Source: Marivita sp. (GTDB taxonomy: Bacteria > Pseudomonadota > Alphaproteobacteria > Rhodobacterales > Rhodobacteraceae). Taken from it: a stretch of 64,000 nucleotides of DNA. Shown here piece by piece: positions 43,024 through 51,785 of this stretch. Made by a program: the position numbers and the translations under genes. The stretch covers positions 18,076-82,075 of the forward strand of contig NZ_JAIPUT010000016.1 in the NCBI RefSeq assembly GCF_020055635.1, given 5' to 3'. Position 1 is the first letter of the stretch; each line of letters opens with the position of its first letter. The notes under the pieces were generated by a model. It was not told the origin of the DNA. It saw nothing but the letters and a program-made list of their open reading frames with translations, and did not search any database.

Positions 43024-43404
43024 ATGGCAAAGATACTCGTAGTCGATGACGACCCGGACGTGGGCGACACCGTCGTTGCGATGCTTGCTTGCGTTGAACA
43101 TGACGTGACATTCGAAAGCCGATCCGCACGTTCCATAAGCCTGTTGGCGGAAACCGGGTTTGATCTTGTGATTTGCGATCTGTTCATGCCTGACTGTGAC
43201 GGAATTGAGCTCATCCTTGAGATCAAGAGAATGAGCTCGCAAACCAGGATCATCATGATGACAGGAGGGGCGCGGCTTTTCCCGCCGGGTTCGAACGCTT
43301 TGAGCGATATCACGACCAGCGCGGAAATGCTTGGCGCGGACTCGACGATCCGCAAGCCTTTCAGACGACAGCAGTTGGTCGATGCGGTGTCGGAACTCGT
43401 TTAG
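43024..43404 (+). CDS. Single-domain response regulator (CheY-like)
   Basis: A 126-residue receiver domain with no output domain. It has the acidic pocket (VVDDDP), phospho-acceptor Asp in LVICDLFMPD near residue 54, the Thr/Ser position in MMTGG, and Lys in IRKPF near 112, all intact. An insert of about ten residues (ARLFPPGSNALSDITT) sits before the last helix pair, as in some stand-alone alphaproteobacterial regulators. It is preceded by a TTTGCGAAAA motif shared with flagellar promoters. The partner kinase is not evident; the hybrid kinase next door is on the opposite strand. Confidence 0.88.
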   Translation: MAKILVVDDDPDVGDTVVAMLACVEHDVTFESRSARSISLLAETGFDLVICDLFMPDCDGIELILEIKRMSSQTRIIMMTGGARLFPPGSNALSDITTSAEMLGADSTIRKPFRRQQLVDAVSELV

Positions 43405-43527
43405 GTCATATCTCGACACGGCGATGCCAGAGGCGAATGACGCGTGTTCTTCAGCTTGTTTACGAACCTTTAGGCACGATTGCGCAACGCACACCGCCAA
43501 GTCTCCACATACAGAAATGTGCCTCCC

Positions 43528-45801
43528 TCACGGATTGAGCTCACCACCGGCCAATGCAATACGAAGAACGCGAGCAAGATCGGTCGAACGGTAGGGCTTG
43601 GTCAGAAGCAGCGTCCCATCTTCGAGACGCCCGTCGTGGATCAGGCTTTGCTGGGTATAGCCTGACGTGAAGAGCACCTTCAGGTCCGGGCTGTGACTTC
43701 TTGCTTCGCGGGCAAGATCGGCGCCATTGATCAGGCCGGGCATCACGACGTCGGTGAACAGGAGATCAACGTCCGGCTCAGCCGCGAGAGCGGTCAGCGC
43801 CTCCTCGGCATTCGCCGCGCTCGACACGCGGTAGTTGAGCCGCGCGAGCTGTTCCTCGACATTCCTGCGCAGGGCTTCGTCGTCCTCGACCACCAGGACA
43901 TGCTCGCCCTGGCCGTCCGGGTGCACGGTCTCCTCCGCTGCCGCTTTCTCCACTTTTTCCTCTGCCCCCGCTTCGGCAAGCGGAACATAGAGCCGCACGA
44001 TCGTGCCGCTCCCGAGTTCCGAGTAGATCCGCGCATGGCCGCCGGATTGTTGCAGAAAACCGTAGACCGAACTCAGGCCGAGACCGCTCCCCTCGCCCTG
44101 CGGCTTGGTGGTGAAGAACGGCTCGAAGGCCCGGGCCGCTGTCTGGGACGTCATGCCGTGTCCATTGTCCGAGACCGAGATACAGACATAGTTTCCCGGT
44201 CTCGTATCGGGCTGACTCCTTGCCCATTCTTCGTCGATCTCGACGAGTTCGGTTTCCACGAGGATGCGTCCGCGTCCGCTGATCGCCTGGCTCGCGTTCA
44301 AGACGAGGTTGAGGAGCGAGGACTGGAGCCGGCCCGGATCGACCTTGCAGAGTGCGTTCTGCGCGCCGAGGTGGTACTCCATCTCGACGTCTCCCGGTAC
44401 GCCCTGACGGAAAAGCATGGCAGAGCGTTCGATCAGCGTGTTGACCTTGGTGAGTTCGGGCCGAAGTGGCTGACGCCGTGAATAGGCAAGAAGACTGTCT
44501 GTCAATTCTGCACCGCGCTCCGCCGCATCGAGCACCGCGCTGGCCAGCCGTTGTGTCCGTTTGTCCGGCAAGGCTTCCACGAGGAGGTCGGCATTGCCAA
44601 GAATGATCGTCAGCAGGTTGTTGAAATCGTGCGCAATGCCGCCCGTCAGCTGGCCGATCGTATCGAGTTTTTGCGCCTCGAAGAGTTGCTGGTCGAGGGC
44701 GCGGAGCGTCGTGATGTCCTGAAAGGCGCCGTGAACTGCAACCGTTTCACCCGAAGCGTCCAATTCCGCCTCGCAGACGGAGCGGACGATGATCTCTCGA
44801 CCTTTTGCCGTTATGAGCCGGTAGACCCCGTCGAAAGGTTCTCCCGTCTTCAGGCATGTGCGAAAATCGGCCTCGATTCTTGCGCGATCATCTTCGTGAT
44901 AAAAGCGGATACCCTCCTCGACCGTGGGGGCGAAACCGGGTTCGAGATCATGGATGAGCGCGGTGCCTTCGGTCCATTCGAGTTTTGGCGCCCCGACGAC
45001 GTAGCGCCAGCCACCGAACTGCGCCACCTCGGAGGCCATGCGCACAAGTGCGCTTGAACGTGCCAGATCGCGCTGCGATGCCTCGTGCCGGGCAACAAGG
45101 CTGTTGAACGCGCGGGCGACTTCGCCCAATTCATCCGTCCTCGTCTCGGGCATCCGGGCGTTCCTGTCGCCCGCATCAATCTTGCGGATCGTTTCGGCGA
45201 CTGCCTGAAGCGGAAGGCCCACCCGGCGGTAGAGCAAAAGAAACCCGACAAAACTGGTGATGGCGAAGAGCGCCGAAAGGACGGCCATCAATGTGAAAAG
45301 GAAACGGGTCTCTTGCCCAATGGCGCGGCTGTGGCTTTCGACCGCGTCGCCAGCGGCCCTGTCGAGCACCATCCCATAGGTGGAAATCGCCGAGATCAGG
45401 CTCTGTACCGTCGGATCGATTTCCCGCAACCTCTCTAGTGGCGCGGCCTCGCCCTCCTCAGGGGCAGTGGTTGCGAGCATTTGCAGAATGATGTCGATTG
45501 CACGTGTGGCATTTCGGACATCAGGGTTGTCGGGCCCGAGCCGTTGAAGCGCTTGCTTTACCGACCGTCCTTCCGCAATCACGGTCGTCATCGTGGCCGG
45601 ATCGGCAGGCGTTGTCAGAAGCATGTCACCCGCCACGGAGAACGCAGAAAGGCGCCGCTGCAAATCGAGAATGAACGCCATCTCATCATGCTGGTGCACG
45701 GCCTTGGTCAGCAGGCTTCCGGCGACGCCTGCAAGGAGTGCCGCGATGATGGCGATCGCCGCAAGCGCGGCCCGGGACGTTGCAACGATACTTGTCCTCA
45801 T
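43528..45801 (-). CDS. Hybrid sensor histidine kinase
   Basis: A 757-residue kinase. An N-terminal membrane helix (about 10-30), a periplasmic helical domain (35-155) and a second helix are followed by HAMP (IRKIDAGDRNARMPETRTDELGEVARAFNS), a PAS domain (about 265-380), the phosphorylation site GGIAHDFNN and an HATPase domain (N-box LNLVLNAS, G1 DNGHGM, F-box PFFTTK, G2 GSGLGLS). A C-terminal receiver follows with Asp in LLFTDVVMPG and Lys in LTKPY. The ATG at 45801 overlaps the stop of the upstream binding-protein gene (ATGA), implying that the two proteins act together. Confidence 0.93.
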   Translation of the reverse strand: MRTSIVATSRAALAAIAIIAALLAGVAGSLLTKAVHQHDEMAFILDLQRRLSAFSVAGDMLLTTPADPATMTTVIAEGRSVKQALQRLGPDNPDVRNATRAIDIILQMLATTAPEEGEAAPLERLREIDPTVQSLISAISTYGMVLDRAAGDAVESHSRAIGQETRFLFTLMAVLSALFAITSFVGFLLLYRRVGLPLQAVAETIRKIDAGDRNARMPETRTDELGEVARAFNSLVARHEASQRDLARSSALVRMASEVAQFGGWRYVVGAPKLEWTEGTALIHDLEPGFAPTVEEGIRFYHEDDRARIEADFRTCLKTGEPFDGVYRLITAKGREIIVRSVCEAELDASGETVAVHGAFQDITTLRALDQQLFEAQKLDTIGQLTGGIAHDFNNLLTIILGNADLLVEALPDKRTQRLASAVLDAAERGAELTDSLLAYSRRQPLRPELTKVNTLIERSAMLFRQGVPGDVEMEYHLGAQNALCKVDPGRLQSSLLNLVLNASQAISGRGRILVETELVEIDEEWARSQPDTRPGNYVCISVSDNGHGMTSQTAARAFEPFFTTKPQGEGSGLGLSSVYGFLQQSGGHARIYSELGSGTIVRLYVPLAEAGAEEKVEKAAAEETVHPDGQGEHVLVVEDDEALRRNVEEQLARLNYRVSSAANAEEALTALAAEPDVDLLFTDVVMPGLINGADLAREARSHSPDLKVLFTSGYTQQSLIHDGRLEDGTLLLTKPYRSTDLARVLRIALAGGELNP

Positions 45802-46817
45802 GGCACGCCGGCGACAATGTCGGGCCACGTTGCAATCGGCAGGAGGACTGATGAGGGCGAAAAGCTTGCGAGCGGCAGGGTCGAAACCGCTGTCACGAAT
45901 GAGCCGTTTTCACTCCTGTTGGCATGGCCTTCTCGGGCAGCCCAGGCCGACTGCTCTCGGTAGCTTGCGTAGATTGACCAGTCCAACGTCACATCGAAGA
46001 TCGGCAGCCGTTCTGCAGCGGCAGTGTAGAGCTGCGTGTTGAACCCCCAACGTTCGGCAAACAAGGTGAGCGCATCCTCGGGATTGCGCTCTATCCAGTC
46101 AGAGGCTTGCGCATAAGCCTTGAGGAGAGCGGCGATGTCGTCTGGACTCTGTTGAATCGCGTCGCGGGTTGTCACCACGAGCCAGTGCGTGGGCAGGATG
46201 AAATCGCTTGGGAAGGTGGTCAAGGGCAACTGCCACCTTTCCTCCAGTTCTTCCCAGGGCTCGAATATCACGGTCGCATCGACCCGACCGTCAACCAAGG
46301 CCTGTGGAATTTCGTCGAAGCGAAGATCGAAAAGGTCGACCGAACCTTCGATTCCGTGAAAAGCTGCGAACACGGACCAAAGGTAATCGGAAAACGTTCC
46401 GCGGGTCAGGCCCAGGCGTTTCCCGGCGAGGTCGCCCGGTTTTTCGACTCCAAGAGACCGCAGCACAGCGATCCTCGCGTCTGGAAGGCCGTGCAGGAGA
46501 TTTGCGAGAATGACGGGATCGTCGCCTTCGCCGGGGGTGGAATCCTGAAGGCGGTCAATGACGAACGCGGTCATATCTGTCAGTACGACATCCGTGTCTC
46601 CGCGACGAAGGGCTGTCAGCCCGGCACTGGTGTCGAACGCATATTCCACCTCGGCATCAAGCTCGGCGGATTGAAAGAAGTCCCGTTCATCAGCGACAAG
46701 CGTCGGCAGATCACCCGTAAACCTTGCGCCGACGATCCGCAGCGTATCGCTTTGCGCCGTCGCACCGGCACAGGTGATATGGACCGCCACCAGGACGCCA
46801 AGACTCAAACGTTGCAT
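45798..46817 (-). CDS. NMT1/THI5-like periplasmic binding protein coupled to the kinase
   Basis: A 339-residue ABC-type solute-binding protein of the NMT1/SsuA group with a signal peptide (ends ATAQ). The LRIVGARFTGDLPTLVADERDFFQSAELDAEV start and LTDMTAFVIDRL are typical of the first lobe, and GLTRGTFSDYLWSVFAAF is the hinge-proximal helix. No permease or ATPase gene is nearby; instead it is translationally coupled to the hybrid kinase. A role as the ligand-sensing partner of that kinase is more likely than transport (inference). Confidence 0.86.
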   Translation of the reverse strand: MQRLSLGVLVAVHITCAGATAQSDTLRIVGARFTGDLPTLVADERDFFQSAELDAEVEYAFDTSAGLTALRRGDTDVVLTDMTAFVIDRLQDSTPGEGDDPVILANLLHGLPDARIAVLRSLGVEKPGDLAGKRLGLTRGTFSDYLWSVFAAFHGIEGSVDLFDLRFDEIPQALVDGRVDATVIFEPWEELEERWQLPLTTFPSDFILPTHWLVVTTRDAIQQSPDDIAALLKAYAQASDWIERNPEDALTLFAERWGFNTQLYTAAAERLPIFDVTLDWSIYASYREQSAWAAREGHANRSENGSFVTAVSTLPLASFSPSSVLLPIATWPDIVAGVP

Positions 46818-46915
46818 TCGCCGCGGACCCCTTTGCAAATGGGCGGATACGATCTTTCACTTCACCCTGAACGCCCAAATTCAGGGATTGTACAACCGTT
46901 ATATCCTCCCGCAGT

Positions 46916-46925
46916 TTTGCGAAAG
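46916..46925 (+). promoter_or_regulatory. Imperfect TTTGCGAAAG motif between motB and the binding-protein gene
   Basis: A one-mismatch copy of the flagellar-region motif. Unlike the other copies it does not point at a start codon: the gene starting nearby (46817) lies on the other strand. It may be a chance match. Confidence 0.25.
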
Positions 46926-47019
46926 TGGAAACGGCTAGTGGTCAAGGGAGATTCCGCCAAAGTTGTGCAGGAGAGCCACCGGAATCCCTTGGGCAGTTGT
47001 CGCTGATGCTGACGCCCGT

Positions 47020-47961
47020 TCACGAGTCGTCCGCGGAAGTCGCATTTCCAGGAGTGCCAACCGCAACCAGTTCGATGGTAATGCGCCGGTTCCGGGCATC
47101 GCTCGGGTCTTCCGAAATGAGCGGCGTGACCGCGGCGCGACCGCTGACCCGGGTAAATCGCTCTGGCGCGACGCCAAATGCTTCCAGGGCTCGACGCGCG
47201 GCGTTGGCGCGATCGGCCGAGAGTTCCCAATTGCCGTAGCCTCCGGTTCCGCGGAAGGGCGTGGAGTCGGTATGGCCGATGATCTTGACGTTCATAGGGA
47301 CATCCGCGAGCACGATGGCCACTTCCTTCAGCACACTGCCAACGACCTCGGTCAGTTCGGCGCTGCCCGACTGGAACATGGGGCGCTCGCCAAGGTCTAT
47401 GATTTCGACCACGACGCCGTCTGCAGATCTTGAGACCATCAGGTTTCCCGCAAGACTTTCAAGCGGGTTGCCCTTCGCCATCGTGTCCTTGAGCGCGGCG
47501 AGCGTGGCGTCGATCGAATCGCGTTCATTCTCTTCTTCGACGGGGTCTTCCGGCTCGGTCTCGGTGGTCTGCTCGAATGCCGACCAGGGATTGGCACCTG
47601 CTTCGTTCGCAATTCCCGAGGGAGATCCGGGCGACTCCTTGTCGGGCGTTGCCTGCCACAGCGGAGTTTCGTCCATAAGGAGTGCTTCGCGCGCGTCCCG
47701 CACCTTGGCAGCCGCCGGATCGTAGCCCGCAAGATCGACGAGCGGGATGCTTGCGGGCGTAAAATAGTCGGCGAGACCCTCGAGTTTCTCCGGTTCGCTG
47801 AGCGACAGGATCCAGAGCAAGAGGAAGAAAGCCATCATCGCAGTCATGAAGTCGGCATAGGCAACCTTCCAATTTCCGCCATGATGGCCCTTTATAACCT
47901 TCTTCGGGCGCTTGATGATCACCGTGGGTCGGGTGTTTGGAATGCTGGTCGGGTCTGCCAT
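47020..47961 (-). CDS. motB: MotB, flagellar motor stator protein
   Basis: A 313-residue stator subunit. A basic N-terminus precedes a single membrane helix (about 36-54) with the proton-accepting Asp37 in VAYADFMTAMMAFF. A plug/linker region follows, then a C-terminal OmpA-type peptidoglycan-binding domain (about 180-305: IIGHTDSTPF, ELSADRANAARRAL, VSGRAAVTP). The YADFMTAMMAFFLLLWIL segment resembles rhizobial MotB. No motA is adjacent in this window. It is divergent from the sigma-factor/fliK operon. Confidence 0.95.
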   Translation of the reverse strand: MADPTSIPNTRPTVIIKRPKKVIKGHHGGNWKVAYADFMTAMMAFFLLLWILSLSEPEKLEGLADYFTPASIPLVDLAGYDPAAAKVRDAREALLMDETPLWQATPDKESPGSPSGIANEAGANPWSAFEQTTETEPEDPVEEENERDSIDATLAALKDTMAKGNPLESLAGNLMVSRSADGVVVEIIDLGERPMFQSGSAELTEVVGSVLKEVAIVLADVPMNVKIIGHTDSTPFRGTGGYGNWELSADRANAARRALEAFGVAPERFTRVSGRAAVTPLISEDPSDARNRRITIELVAVGTPGNATSADDS

Positions 47962-48055
47962 TTCGTGCTCTCCGCGGGTCGTTAGGTAAGTTCATGCATG
48001 TTCTGTCGACACAAATGAAGTGGATCGTGGTCACATTTGCGTCTCCCGGAACGTA

Positions 48056-48066
48056 TTTGCGAAAAA
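48056..48066 (+). promoter_or_regulatory. TTTGCGAAAAA motif upstream of the sigma-factor gene
   Basis: The motif lies between divergent motB and the sigma gene and reads toward the latter, 67 bp before its ATG at 48133. Another TTTGCG lies exactly 20 bp upstream (48036-48041), about two helical turns, suggesting a direct-repeat site. Confidence 0.5.
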
Positions 48067-48132
48067 TGTTGTAATTACGATCTTAAGATGTCATGACCGG
48101 TCTCGTGGGAAGTGCGGAGACGACAGAGCGCG

Positions 48133-48882
48133 ATGAAACAGCTGCGGCACGCTGCCCACGATGGCGCCAGTCCCGTAAACGGACCGTCTGCGCATGACGG
48201 GGCGGATCAACTCGAATGGATCGCCCAGTGGCAGTCGGACCGCGCGCCCGCCGCACTCGACAATTTGCTTCGGGCACATGCGTCCTTGATCCGGGCTATG
48301 GCGCGCGCATGGTCGACCGAGGCGCACCAGTGGGATGACCTTGTTTCCGAAGGCAACCTCGCCCTGATCTGCTGTATCGATGGCTTTGCACCGCGTGATG
48401 GTGTGCCGTTCTTTGCCTATGCGCGACCCTTCGTCCGGGCCGCCATGCGCAAAGAGATGCTCAGGAACATCGCGGTTGTCGCCATTCCTCCGCAACACCA
48501 ACGTGCTGCCCGCGAAGGCCGGCTCGGGGACCGCGATCTCGCTGCTCTCCGGGGCGCCGCCAGACCGCAGCGGATCGACGATATCGATGGGTGGGATCTG
48601 TGCGCGCATGAAGAACCGGCGGAACTGGCGATGATCAGCGCAGAAGATGCCGATGCAAGACGGCGGATAGTCGATGCGGCCTTGTCGCGCCTCAGCAGTA
48701 CGGAACGCCTCTTGATAGAACGGTGTCGGTGTGAAAGCGACCTGCCGCTCGCGACCGTCGCGGCCCGGGCCGGTATGAGTGTGGAGCGGATCCGCAAGAT
48801 GGAAGCACGGGCTCTTGCGCGGATGAAGGCGCAGTTCATCCGTCATGGCGTTACTTCTGCACAGATCGGAGAAGAGTCGTGA
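48133..48882 (+). CDS. Sigma-70-family (group 3, RpoH/FliA-like) RNA polymerase sigma factor
   Basis: A 249-residue sigma factor. Region 2 runs about 25-105 (LLRAHASLIRAMARAW; DDLVSEGNLALICCIDGFAPRDGVPFFAYARPFVRAAMRKEML) and region 4 about 185-235, with an HTH in LATVAARAGMSVERIRKMEARALARM. The region-2 YARPFVRAAMRKEMLRN segment is closer to RpoH-type than to ECF sigma factors. The start may be ATG 48133 or GTG 48112. It overlaps fliK, so a role in flagellar transcription is likely (inference). Confidence 0.85.
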   Translation: MKQLRHAAHDGASPVNGPSAHDGADQLEWIAQWQSDRAPAALDNLLRAHASLIRAMARAWSTEAHQWDDLVSEGNLALICCIDGFAPRDGVPFFAYARPFVRAAMRKEMLRNIAVVAIPPQHQRAAREGRLGDRDLAALRGAARPQRIDDIDGWDLCAHEEPAELAMISAEDADARRRIVDAALSRLSSTERLLIERCRCESDLPLATVAARAGMSVERIRKMEARALARMKAQFIRHGVTSAQIGEES

Positions 48883-50543
48883 TGCAGGCGATGGGATCGG
48901 TTTCGGCAGGGGCGGGAACCCCGCCTTCGCGCGGCGCGGGCCCTGTGACGGCCGCGCAGGTTACGTTTGACGGATTGCTTGGGGGAGCCGGAATTCCAGC
49001 GGACTCTTTGCCCGGGGCAACGGCAGCACCAGACCCGTCGGAGCCTGAGGTCGCCGCCGTGTCAAGCGACGCCGAAGACGCTGGCAAAGGTGAGGAAGAC
49101 GAACAGGCGCAAAGTGACCTGCCTCCCGAGGCTTTGCCGGACAGTGCGGTCGCTGGTGAGACCAAGGATCTTGCCGCGCATCCGCTCGACGCGACTCCGG
49201 CGCGTGGGAATGCGGGCATGGACGGCTTGATGCCGGGTGACAGTGAGGTGGAGCAGGACTCGAGCGTCGTCAACGCTGGCATGCCTGCGCCTCTGGTCGC
49301 GGGAGGCCGATCACCCGATACGTCTCTTGGCGACGGAGAGACTTCACCCGGCTCTGCGAAAAACGCTTCCCTTCAGCAAGGTCTTGGAGGGTCTTCGATT
49401 GGTGTCGCGGGTCAGAATGTGCGCTTGGACGGCGGGATGACCAGCGACAGTGAGGTGGGGCAGGTCCCAGGTGCGATTGCGACCCGCATGCCTGCGGCAG
49501 CCCCTGCAGCTCACGGAAAAGTTGATCATGCTGCTGATCCGGCCGGGGCCACTGGTCAAATTCCAACTGAACCTGCGAAAATCGTTCTGGCGCAAAAGGG
49601 GGCCGGAGAGCCATCGTCAAGCAACGCGATCAAGGGCGGCGATATGCGCCTTCCGCCATCGTCCGAAGCGCTGGATGGGCGGGCACATGGCACCGCATCC
49701 GCGCAGATAACGGCCGCGCCGGAGAGCTCCGAGACGTTCCGGGCCTTGGGGACTGGAACGCCAAACGCGAATGCGACTGCGGTGCCGGCAAATAGCGACC
49801 CGGTTCCGCCTGAAGCTGTCAGAACACAGGCCGCAGGTGTCTCTTTGGCGTCGGTGGAGGTCGTGCGCAACGATGCACCCCGCGTCGGTCCGGACGTTCC
49901 GGCCGCGCCGGATGGCGCGACAGGTCCGAGCCCCCTCGACCCGTCGACCACCGAGGCAGCCTCTCTTGCACCGCCGGGTCCGGACGTCGCCGTCGATCCG
50001 GTTGTCGAGACAGAGCAGCGTATCGCCATCGACCGGCCGACCGCCCCCGGCGCGATGGACGCCGAACTCCAGGCGCTGGAGGCGGCCGGAGACAGGCCGG
50101 CAGATCCGGTCCGACCACGTTCTGCCATCGTGCCGAACGTCGTGGACCGGATTGCCGCACTGCCCCGCGAGGTGGGAGAGACCATCGTTCACCTCAAGCC
50201 CCACGGGATGGGTCTTATCGAGGTCAGCATCCAGCAGGCGCGCGATGGCGGTCTGGATATCGTCCTGCGGATTCAGAACCCAATGGTGCTCGAAGCGATG
50301 CAATCCGAACGGCAAGCCGTCGCGCAGGCGCTTGCTTCTCAAGGCGGAGCGGCCTCCGGATCGCTGTCGATGGATCTTTTCCAGCCAGGGACCGGGCAGC
50401 GCAGCCCGCAGCGCGAGGGGTCTTCTACCGCGTCGGAGTCCGGTTCCGACGCTGGCGCCACAAAAGACTCGATCGAGGAAGCCGCCGGCCAGGCGGTGCC
50501 CCGTCAGATCGTCCATTCAGACCGCGTCAACATCATCACTTGA
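48882..50543 (+). CDS. fliK: FliK, flagellar hook-length control protein
   Basis: A roughly 553-residue protein, low in complexity and rich in Ala, Pro, Gly and Asp for the first 400 residues, with a compact C-terminal Flg_hook domain (about 420-500: VVDRIAALPREVGETIVHLKPHGMGLIEVSI, then LRIQNPMVLEAM). The C-terminal domain switches export specificity when the hook reaches its set length. The start is GTG 48879 or ATG 48882; both overlap the sigma-factor stop. A weak internal duplication around DSEVEQ/DSEVGQ (about residues 123 and 190) lies in the spacer region. flgD follows 11 bp later. Confidence 0.88.
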   Translation: MQAMGSVSAGAGTPPSRGAGPVTAAQVTFDGLLGGAGIPADSLPGATAAPDPSEPEVAAVSSDAEDAGKGEEDEQAQSDLPPEALPDSAVAGETKDLAAHPLDATPARGNAGMDGLMPGDSEVEQDSSVVNAGMPAPLVAGGRSPDTSLGDGETSPGSAKNASLQQGLGGSSIGVAGQNVRLDGGMTSDSEVGQVPGAIATRMPAAAPAAHGKVDHAADPAGATGQIPTEPAKIVLAQKGAGEPSSSNAIKGGDMRLPPSSEALDGRAHGTASAQITAAPESSETFRALGTGTPNANATAVPANSDPVPPEAVRTQAAGVSLASVEVVRNDAPRVGPDVPAAPDGATGPSPLDPSTTEAASLAPPGPDVAVDPVVETEQRIAIDRPTAPGAMDAELQALEAAGDRPADPVRPRSAIVPNVVDRIAALPREVGETIVHLKPHGMGLIEVSIQQARDGGLDIVLRIQNPMVLEAMQSERQAVAQALASQGGAASGSLSMDLFQPGTGQRSPQREGSSTASESGSDAGATKDSIEEAAGQAVPRQIVHSDRVNIIT

Positions 50544-50554
50544 GGACCCCAAGC

Positions 50555-51202
50555 ATGGACCTGAACCCGATCACCGCAGCAACCGCCGCACCGACTGTCG
50601 ATGCGCCGTCTGCCCCCCCGAGCGACTACGAGAGCTTCCTCAATCTTCTTGTTGCGCAAGTCAGCCACCAGGATCCGCTGAAACCGATCGACGGGACAGA
50701 GTTCGTCTCGCAACTCGCCACGCTGACTGGGGTCGAGCAATCGGTGAAACTCAACGACCAGATGCAGTCGCTGCGCACGCAGCTTGCGCTCAGCGCGGCG
50801 CTTTCCGAGTCCTCGCTGATCGGGCGCACGGTCACGGTCCCATCCGAGCAGATAGAACTCGGACCGAGCGGTGCCCGGTTCAGCTACGAGCTTCAGAGCC
50901 CGGCTTCAAACGTGACGGCGATCATCCGGAATGCCGACGGAGTTACGGTCCGTGAACTTGCGGGACTTCCATCTTCGGAACAAGGATTGGTGGAGGTCGC
51001 GTGGGACGGGACGGATGACGGTGGCGTCCTGTTGCCCCCCGGTCGCTACGAGGTCGCCCTGGCCACGGCGGACACGACGGGCGGATACAACACGTATGCC
51101 AGCTTCGAGGTCCTCTCTCTCAGCTTTGAGAACGGCGAGCAGCGCCTTGACCTATCGGGTGGCGGTAGTGCCCTGAGTTCGCAGATTGTCCGCATCGAGT
51201 AA
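50555..51202 (+). CDS. flgD: FlgD, flagellar hook-capping protein
   Basis: A 215-residue protein. The N-terminal export and capping region contains YESFLNLLVAQVSHQDPLKPIDGTEFVSQLATLTGVEQSV, diagnostic of FlgD. The C-terminal half forms the FlgD Ig-like/tudor domain (VEVAWDGTDDGGVLLPPGRYEVAL). It caps the growing hook so that FlgE monomers can polymerise. GAGG precedes the ATG at 50555. It is the last gene of the sigma-fliK-flgD operon, convergent with the fliL-like gene. Confidence 0.94.
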   Translation: MDLNPITAATAAPTVDAPSAPPSDYESFLNLLVAQVSHQDPLKPIDGTEFVSQLATLTGVEQSVKLNDQMQSLRTQLALSAALSESSLIGRTVTVPSEQIELGPSGARFSYELQSPASNVTAIIRNADGVTVRELAGLPSSEQGLVEVAWDGTDDGGVLLPPGRYEVALATADTTGGYNTYASFEVLSLSFENGEQRLDLSGGGSALSSQIVRIE

Positions 51203-51288
51203 GGGGCGTTCGGACACATCCCAAGCGGTCCGGGACCCAGCCCCCTGCTGTGGTCCTGTGCCTTGCTGCCGCAGGCGATGACCTGTGC

Positions 51289-51315
51289 GAACGCCAGGTG
51301 GCCTGTTCGGCGTTC
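51289..51315. terminator. Hairpin between convergent flgD and fliL-like genes
   Basis: GAACGCC (51289-51295) and GGCGTTC (51309-51315) form a perfect 7-bp stem, and an inner AGG/CCT can pair as well. It sits at the end of two convergent operons and overlaps the fliL-like stop. There is no T-run on either strand, so it would act as a weak bidirectional or factor-assisted terminator. Confidence 0.4.
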
Positions 51316-51784
51316 ATTGTTCGGGAAGTTCTAGTTTAAGTCCCGCGAGCCAGGGAGCTGTTTCGGTGGCCATTGCCATTGTGGACCGTTCCAGCATCTT
51401 GAGCGTGTCGTCTGCATGCTGCACGAGGGGCAGAGCGGCCGCTTGAGTCAGAAGCCCGAGGACTGCATCGCGCAGTTGAGCGGGGTTTTGGGGGCTTCCG
51501 TCACCGCCATCCACCAGCACGATTGCGTCGACGAAGGTGATTTTGGAACCATTCACGGCGATTGCGAAGCGCCCTGCGGCGTGCGCTTGAGGGGCAAGGA
51601 TCGCCGGTGAGTCTTGGGGCGCCGGAGCGAGGGTCATCACGCCCAAGCGCCCGAGTCCGAAGCCGGCTGCGGCCACGGCAATGATCACGGGCAGGAGGAT
51701 ACCGGGTCCAAGCCACCGTCGCGCAGGAGCAGGCTTTGCGACCGCTTCGGCACCGGTTTCCTCGTTTTCCAAGTCCATTTCCAT
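51314..51784 (-). CDS. FliL-like flagellar basal-body-associated protein
   Basis: A 156-residue protein with an acidic N-terminus, one membrane helix (about 25-47, GPGILLPVIIAVAAAGFGLG) and a periplasmic domain. The LRDAVLGLLTQA segment resembles the C-terminal FliL domain. Position right after flgH matches rhizobial gene orders, where fliL follows flgH. The ATG at 51784 or 51778 is used. The FliL assignment rests mainly on topology and position; homology is weak by eye. Confidence 0.6.
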   Translation of the reverse strand: MEMDLENEETGAEAVAKPAPARRWLGPGILLPVIIAVAAAGFGLGRLGVMTLAPAPQDSPAILAPQAHAAGRFAIAVNGSKITFVDAIVLVDGGDGSPQNPAQLRDAVLGLLTQAAALPLVQHADDTLKMLERSTMAMATETAPWLAGLKLELPEQ

Positions 51785-51785
51785 C

